Positions 61,401 through 64,000 of a stretch of 64,000 nt of DNA are shown here, piece by piece. The DNA comes from Kineobactrum salinum (GTDB lineage: Bacteria; Pseudomonadota; Gammaproteobacteria; Pseudomonadales; Halieaceae). Location: positions 868,001-932,000 of the forward strand of contig NZ_CP048711.1 in NCBI RefSeq assembly GCF_010669285.1, read 5' to 3'. Made by a program: the position numbers and the translations under genes. Within the stretch, counting starts at the first letter, position 1, and the number at the start of each line of letters is the position of its first letter. The notes beneath the pieces were generated by a model. It saw nothing but the letters and a program-made list of their open reading frames with translations, was not told where the DNA came from and ran no database searches.

Positions 61401-61851
61401 AGCCCGGCGGCCCGCCCAGCGCGCCGCCCCAAGCCAGGTGGCCAAATACCGGGTAGATCACCACGGCGATCAGCGCCGTCAACAGGATGTAGGTGGCGAA
61501 CCGGCTGCGCTCGGCAATCGCACCGGAGACAATGGTTGCGGCGGTGGCACAGAAGGTCAGTTGAAAGAAGAAGAAACAGGCATCCCAGAACTCGCGCCGG
61601 CTAAAGTCCGCCGCCACCAGGCCGAGATCCAGCTCCAGTCCGGCGTGGGCACCAAACATCAGGCTGAAGCCCACCAGCCAGAACAGGGCGCTGGTCACCA
61701 GCAGGTCCAGGGCATTCTTCAATGCGACATTGATCGCGTTCTTGCTCCGGGTCAGGCCCGACTCCAGGCACAGAAACCCGCCCTGCATGACCAGCACCAG
61801 CACTGCTGCCAGCAGTAGCCACAGGGCATCAAAGGCTTGTTGGTCCGACAA
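58438..61851 (-). CDS. Ammonium transporter-PAS-GGDEF-EAL fusion
   Basis: 1137 residues. Residues 1 to about 395 are an Amt/Rh channel with eleven or so membrane segments and conserved pore residues: Asp and His in DFAGSTVVHSLGG, and the second twin His in TPVHLGAGIWG. A linker and two PAS-like domains (about 440-690) lead to GGDEF at 786-790 with an RQND inhibitory site, then an EAL domain. The EAL motif itself is EIF (Glu 918 kept), with FALDDFGSG and AECVED, so hydrolase activity may be altered. It looks like an ammonium sensor that sets c-di-GMP. Confidence 0.94.
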   Translation of the reverse strand: MSDQQAFDALWLLLAAVLVLVMQGGFLCLESGLTRSKNAINVALKNALDLLVTSALFWLVGFSLMFGAHAGLELDLGLVAADFSRREFWDACFFFFQLTFCATAATIVSGAIAERSRFATYILLTALIAVVIYPVFGHLAWGGALGGPPGWLAARGFVDFAGSTVVHSLGGWVSLAAIIVIGPRQGRFVEGQPQSIPGSNLPFAMLGMMFFIIGWIGFNGGSTLAFSQAIPGIIVNTLMAAAAGGITGMLLGHYQPVGNMTSQITINGTLAGLVAITAGCHAVSTPQAVVIGAIGALCMRGTELLLLRLQLDDAIGATPVHLGAGIWGTLAVALFGDPLLLGTGLGRGAQLLVQLQGVLICAAWAFSLALLFLLVMRRFIPLRVTAEAEQEGLNSSEHGASTELTQLLQAMNEQELSGDTERRVPVEPFTEVGQIAFKYNQVMAKLNRMIARTRLILRDMHDGVITFSELGIITSVNPGAEQIFGRREPHLVGHPVGVLLHPDCGERYPNQPLDTLLTLLAASHNEGPHELSGRTGSGAVVPIEVITAASPLEDGVQYSAVVRDITERRRMEDQLQRHSELAQVTLEAITEAVITCDAQLNTVYLNPVARQLTGWSSGSAFGQPLERVIRLKNAEGDNVSVAMLCRDSKPAGEYQQLSLLSRNRQPALVQLNCAPLRDAAGGSRGWVVAMQDITRNSELQAKLTFQAAHDALTGLINRREFERRLEQLVLAARTDGGEHLICYLDLDQFKIVNDTCGHRAGDILLRRLAQELKALLRQNDTFARLGGDEFGILLANCPVERGRGIAEQLRSAVREFRFSWEGQVFSVGVSIGLVPFGKDCASLDELLSVADSACYAAKDAGRNRVHLYVTDDAELNQRKGQMQWAAQIQAAIDGDRLRLYYQSIEALEPAPGQSPHIEIFVRLLDERNQLVLPGAFVPAAERYDLMPQIDQWVIRNTLGWLGDRLHSQNSPIHCAINLSGVSIGSEECLELIKSAIERHRIPAHYLCFEITETAAMNDPEAAQTFIAELRRLGCRFALDDFGSGLSSFGYLKKLEVDYVKIDGIFIRDMAGCEIDQAMVASINNIAHIMGLHTIAECVEDHKTLGLLRQIGIDYVQGYLLSEPAPLEQLGRIKVMPR

Positions 61852-61886
61852 GAAGACTCTCCGGAGTATGTCGTCGGCATGGTTAC

Positions 61887-61902
61887 AGCAATTAGCGGGC
61901 CA
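61887..61902 (-). promoter_or_regulatory. Sigma-54 (-24/-12) promoter of the Amt fusion
   Basis: Minus strand TGGCCCGCTAATTGCT: only one of the eleven fixed positions (C for A) differs from TGGCACG-N4-TTGCW. It lies 36 bp before the start codon. NtrC control would fit an ammonium transporter; I did not find a clear NtrC site. Confidence 0.8.
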
Positions 61903-62156
61903 ACTACATCATTGGCGGCAAACATACCCTGAAATCCCGCAAGGAGCCGCCGGATATACTTGATAGAGAAGGCGCCACAGACTCCCGGGCCGGGGGCACC
62001 CGCGCAGAGCGCACCGAAACAGGGCCCGGCACGGGCCATTCACGGGCACAAGCCGCTCTCCGCACCCCATCTGGGTGCGCCGCCAGGCTCACCTGTACCC
62101 CCACGGGGGCGCCACTGCCGGGCCTGGAAAAGTGCACAAAAACGGCGCCCCGGGGT

Positions 62157-62185
62157 CTTGAAATCCGTTGCCGCGTACCTATATT
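62157..62185 (+). promoter_or_regulatory. Sigma-32 heat-shock promoter of hsp20
   Basis: CTTGAAA (62157-62163) and CCTATATT (62178-62185) are separated by 14 bp, a close match to the heat-shock consensus CTTGAAA and CCCATNT. It gives a leader of about 77 nt. Confidence 0.7.
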
Positions 62186-62191
62186 TCCCAC

Positions 62192-62268
62192 TACCGGGTT
62201 GCGTCCCGCCGGGAGCGGCCCGGCCACTGATTGTTTTTGTTTCGTGTTGCTCTAATGGAGGATATGTC
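62192..62268 (+). promoter_or_regulatory. Possible ROSE-type RNA thermometer
   Basis: The leader of the hsp20 gene has a GC-rich hairpin (CCGGG and CCCGG around 62194-62222). Right before the ribosome site it has TTGCT followed by TGGAGG, the arrangement expected for the UYGCU anti-Shine-Dalgarno strand of ROSE elements. I have not folded it. Confidence 0.4.
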
Positions 62269-62751
62269 ATGAATACAATTGATCTCACACCGCTGTATCG
62301 CAATAGCGTAGGCTTCGATCGGCTGGCATCCATGCTCGACAGCGCATTCCGCAACGAAGCGCACAGTGCGGGGTACCCGCCCTACAACATCGAAGCGCTG
62401 GATGATACCCGCTATGCCATCACGCTGGCCGTGGCCGGGTTCGAACGCCCGGAACTGGATATTCAGGTCGAGGGCGGCGTGCTGACCGTCAGCGGGAAAA
62501 AAGGCGAGGAAGACAAGCGCGACTACCTGTACCGCGGCATCGCGAACAGGGCCTTCGAGCGCAAATTCAACCTGGCCGAGCATGTGGAAGTCAACGGCGC
62601 CGAGTTGGAAAACGGGCTGTTGACCATCCGTCTGGTCAAGGAAGTACCGGAAGCCATGAAGCCGCGCCGCATTGACATCAATGCCGGCAGCGACGTGCTG
62701 GAACATGACAACCAGCGCGCCGGCAAGCTGGAGCAAAGCGCCGCGGCCTAA
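62269..62751 (+). CDS. Small heat-shock protein Hsp20 (IbpA-like)
   Basis: 160 residues from ATG 62269, 8 nt after GGAGG. It begins MNTIDLTPLYRNSVGFDRL as IbpA does, has the alpha-crystallin core (YNIEALDDTRYAITLAVAGF to VNGAELENGLLTIRL) and a C-terminal tail with RRIDIN in place of the IxI motif. It is a holdase chaperone. Expression is predicted to be heat-controlled twice, by a sigma-32 promoter and an RNA thermometer. Confidence 0.94.
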   Translation: MNTIDLTPLYRNSVGFDRLASMLDSAFRNEAHSAGYPPYNIEALDDTRYAITLAVAGFERPELDIQVEGGVLTVSGKKGEEDKRDYLYRGIANRAFERKFNLAEHVEVNGAELENGLLTIRLVKEVPEAMKPRRIDINAGSDVLEHDNQRAGKLEQSAAA

Positions 62752-62758
62752 CTACTCC

Positions 62759-62786
62759 CGGGGCCCGCGAACGATTCGGGGCCCCG
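62759..62786. terminator. Strong hairpin between convergent genes
   Basis: CGGGGCCC and GGGCCCCG, extended by GAA/TTC pairing in the loop, form a very stable hairpin between hsp20 and the GTPase gene. A T-run is lacking, so a bidirectional terminator is only probable. Confidence 0.55.
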
Positions 62787-62802
62787 TCTTGCCAGGGCTG
62801 GT

Positions 62803-64000
62803 CTAAGGCTGTTCCCGACCCGAGGGGCTGGCGTACTGGTCGTTCAGCGATTGCACAAAGTCATCGGCCTCCGCCAGCACATTTTCCAGCTTGCGCCGTT
62901 GGAACAGCCCCCAGCCACGCGGCGCGGCGCTGGCCAGTGAGCTCCACCAGGCCTTCACGTTCCAGGTAAAGGCCCGCTGCAGGGCAGTGCGGTCCCGCTC
63001 GGGGAGATCGCTGTGTTGCAAGCCGCGCAGCACACTGTGGCCCGCCAGTTGCCGCAGTTTGCCGTGCAGGAACAAGACAAACACTGCGGCAATCGCCGCC
63101 ACGGCAATCTGCAATTCCAGCTCCAGCCGGGCAAAGGGCATCAGGTAGAAGCCCTGCCAGTGTCCGCCCTGCCAGCTCCACCACAGCAGCAGCCCCACCA
63201 GCACTGCGAATACCGAACCGCTGAGCCAGAATGTGCGGCGGCGCCAGCGGCGCCTGGCATCGGCCAGCCGGGGCACCAGCACATCGCGGATCTGCCGGGC
63301 GGTTTTCTCCAGGACACCCACGACCCGGTAGGCCCGCTCCACCTCGACCTGGCGAATGCGCGCCTCGATGGCGTCGAGGTCCTCGTCCCGCTTGCGCTCC
63401 AGGCGCTCACGTAATTGGGTGTCCTCCACCGGCAATGCCACGTCCCGGGCATAGATCCGGTAGAAGCGGCCCGCGGTCAGGCCCTGCTGGGCCAGCGCCC
63501 GCTGCCAGGCCGCGACCACTTCTTCCGGGTTGTCTTCGCGCGCGGTGTTGTCGATCTGGTTCAGGATATACAGGAATTTGGTGGAATCCGGCCGCTGCAC
63601 GGTATTGCCCACCAGGTGCTTCAGGGTATCGAGCATCGCCCCGGGCTCGGGATGGCGGGCATCAAAAAACACCAGTACCAGATCCGACAGGTCGATAATA
63701 TGGTCGGTAATCAACAGCGTGGAATTGCGCTGCAGGTCGGCGTCAAAGCCCGGCGAGTCGATGAATATCTTGCCCCGCAGCGACTCCGCCTGCACCGTCT
63801 TCAACTGCAGGTAGGAGTCCACCCGGCGTCCTTCGCCCGCCGCCACGTTCTCGATATCGCGGCTGATCTGGTAGAACGGAAACCGCGGGTCGCTGTCCAG
63901 CGCCAACCCCGGCAATGAGGTCGTGGTATCGCCTGCCCCATAGCAGATAACCGTAAACTTGTCGTCCACGGCCTGGTTGCCGGTACGCTGCAACTGCTCG
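62803..64000 (-). CDS. Dynamin-like membrane GTPase (C-terminal part)
   Basis: The reading frame runs off the right edge, so the N-terminus and P-loop are outside; 399 codons are visible. GTPase motifs G3 (IDSPGFDAD) and G4 (NQID) are seen, followed by a helical stalk and two adjacent hydrophobic segments (FWLSGSVFAVLVGLLLWW and IAVAAIAAVFVLFLHG). The layout fits bacterial dynamin-like or membrane-associated GTPases, possibly for membrane shaping or stress. The true start is not in the window. Confidence 0.8.
   Translation of the reverse strand, partial: EQLQRTGNQAVDDKFTVICYGAGDTTTSLPGLALDSDPRFPFYQISRDIENVAAGEGRRVDSYLQLKTVQAESLRGKIFIDSPGFDADLQRNSTLLITDHIIDLSDLVLVFFDARHPEPGAMLDTLKHLVGNTVQRPDSTKFLYILNQIDNTAREDNPEEVVAAWQRALAQQGLTAGRFYRIYARDVALPVEDTQLRERLERKRDEDLDAIEARIRQVEVERAYRVVGVLEKTARQIRDVLVPRLADARRRWRRRTFWLSGSVFAVLVGLLLWWSWQGGHWQGFYLMPFARLELELQIAVAAIAAVFVLFLHGKLRQLAGHSVLRGLQHSDLPERDRTALQRAFTWNVKAWWSSLASAAPRGWGLFQRRKLENVLAEADDFVQSLNDQYASPSGREQP

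Overview
The window is a dense, GC-rich gammaproteobacterial chromosome segment. Its gene order resembles pseudomonads: gyrA-serC-pheA-tyrA-aroA-cmk-rpsA-ihfB-lapAB-pyrF on one strand, mtaD-ubiG-mupP-yciK on the other, and thrS-infC-rpmI-rplT-pheST. A Gram-negative dedicated sortase system, PEP-CTERM proteins and many c-di-GMP and two-component genes point to a free-living, probably marine relative such as a member of Halieaceae/Cellvibrionales. That placement is an inference from gene content only.

Layout. 1-5.8 kb: translation operon (pheT, cut by the left edge; pheS, rplT, rpmI, infC with an AUU start, thrS). 6-12.9 kb: host-attachment-domain protein, an unrecognised small protein, class-GN sortase, its VIT/VWA substrate, and the dedicated response regulator and kinase (pdsR/pdsS). 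12.9-17.2 kb: uvrB, tRNA-Asn with its own promoter and terminator, a coiled-coil protein, a PEP-CTERM protein and an S4 RNA-binding protein. 17.5-23 kb: PAS-GGDEF-EAL protein, small membrane and periplasmic proteins, LysR regulator. 23.2-28.7 kb: DHH phosphoesterase, a minimal surface-sugar cluster (WbpM/WbpL/WbpV-like) and a ComEA-like protein. 28.8-41.4 kb: the conserved pyrF to gyrA block. 41.7-47.7 kb: mtaD-ubiG-mupP-yciK, a chemoreceptor with a sigma-28-type promoter and a LuxI/GNAT-like acyltransferase. 48-51.3 kb: glrK-qseG-glrR. 51.4-58.4 kb: ABC exporter plus alpha/beta hydrolase, patatin, cysteine-synthase-like enzyme and a PEP-CTERM GDSL esterase. 58.4-64 kb: an Amt-PAS-GGDEF-EAL fusion, an Hsp20 gene with a heat-shock promoter, and a dynamin-like GTPase cut by the right edge.

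Two things stand out at sequence level. First, six copies of an intergenic nested-palindrome element (about 145-235 bp) share a core and terminal repeats. Their long outer stems differ in sequence but stay complementary, and two copies are flanked by 9-10 bp direct repeats. I know of no name for it. Second, eight otherwise well-conserved genes (thrS, sortase substrate, uvrB, lysR, pyrF, aroA twice, gyrA, mtaD) are each broken by loss of exactly one base in a G/C run. Because thrS, gyrA and aroA are normally indispensable, this looks like homopolymer under-calling in the assembly, so these genes are annotated as single CDSs.

Regulation reads unusually well from sequence. Three near-consensus -24/-12 (sigma-54) sites precede both PEP-CTERM genes and the Amt fusion. 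A sigma-28-like site precedes the chemoreceptor, and a sigma-32-like site plus a possible ROSE thermometer precede hsp20. Two different C-terminal protein-sorting systems (sortase and PEP-CTERM/exosortase) therefore coexist, although no exosortase lies inside the window.
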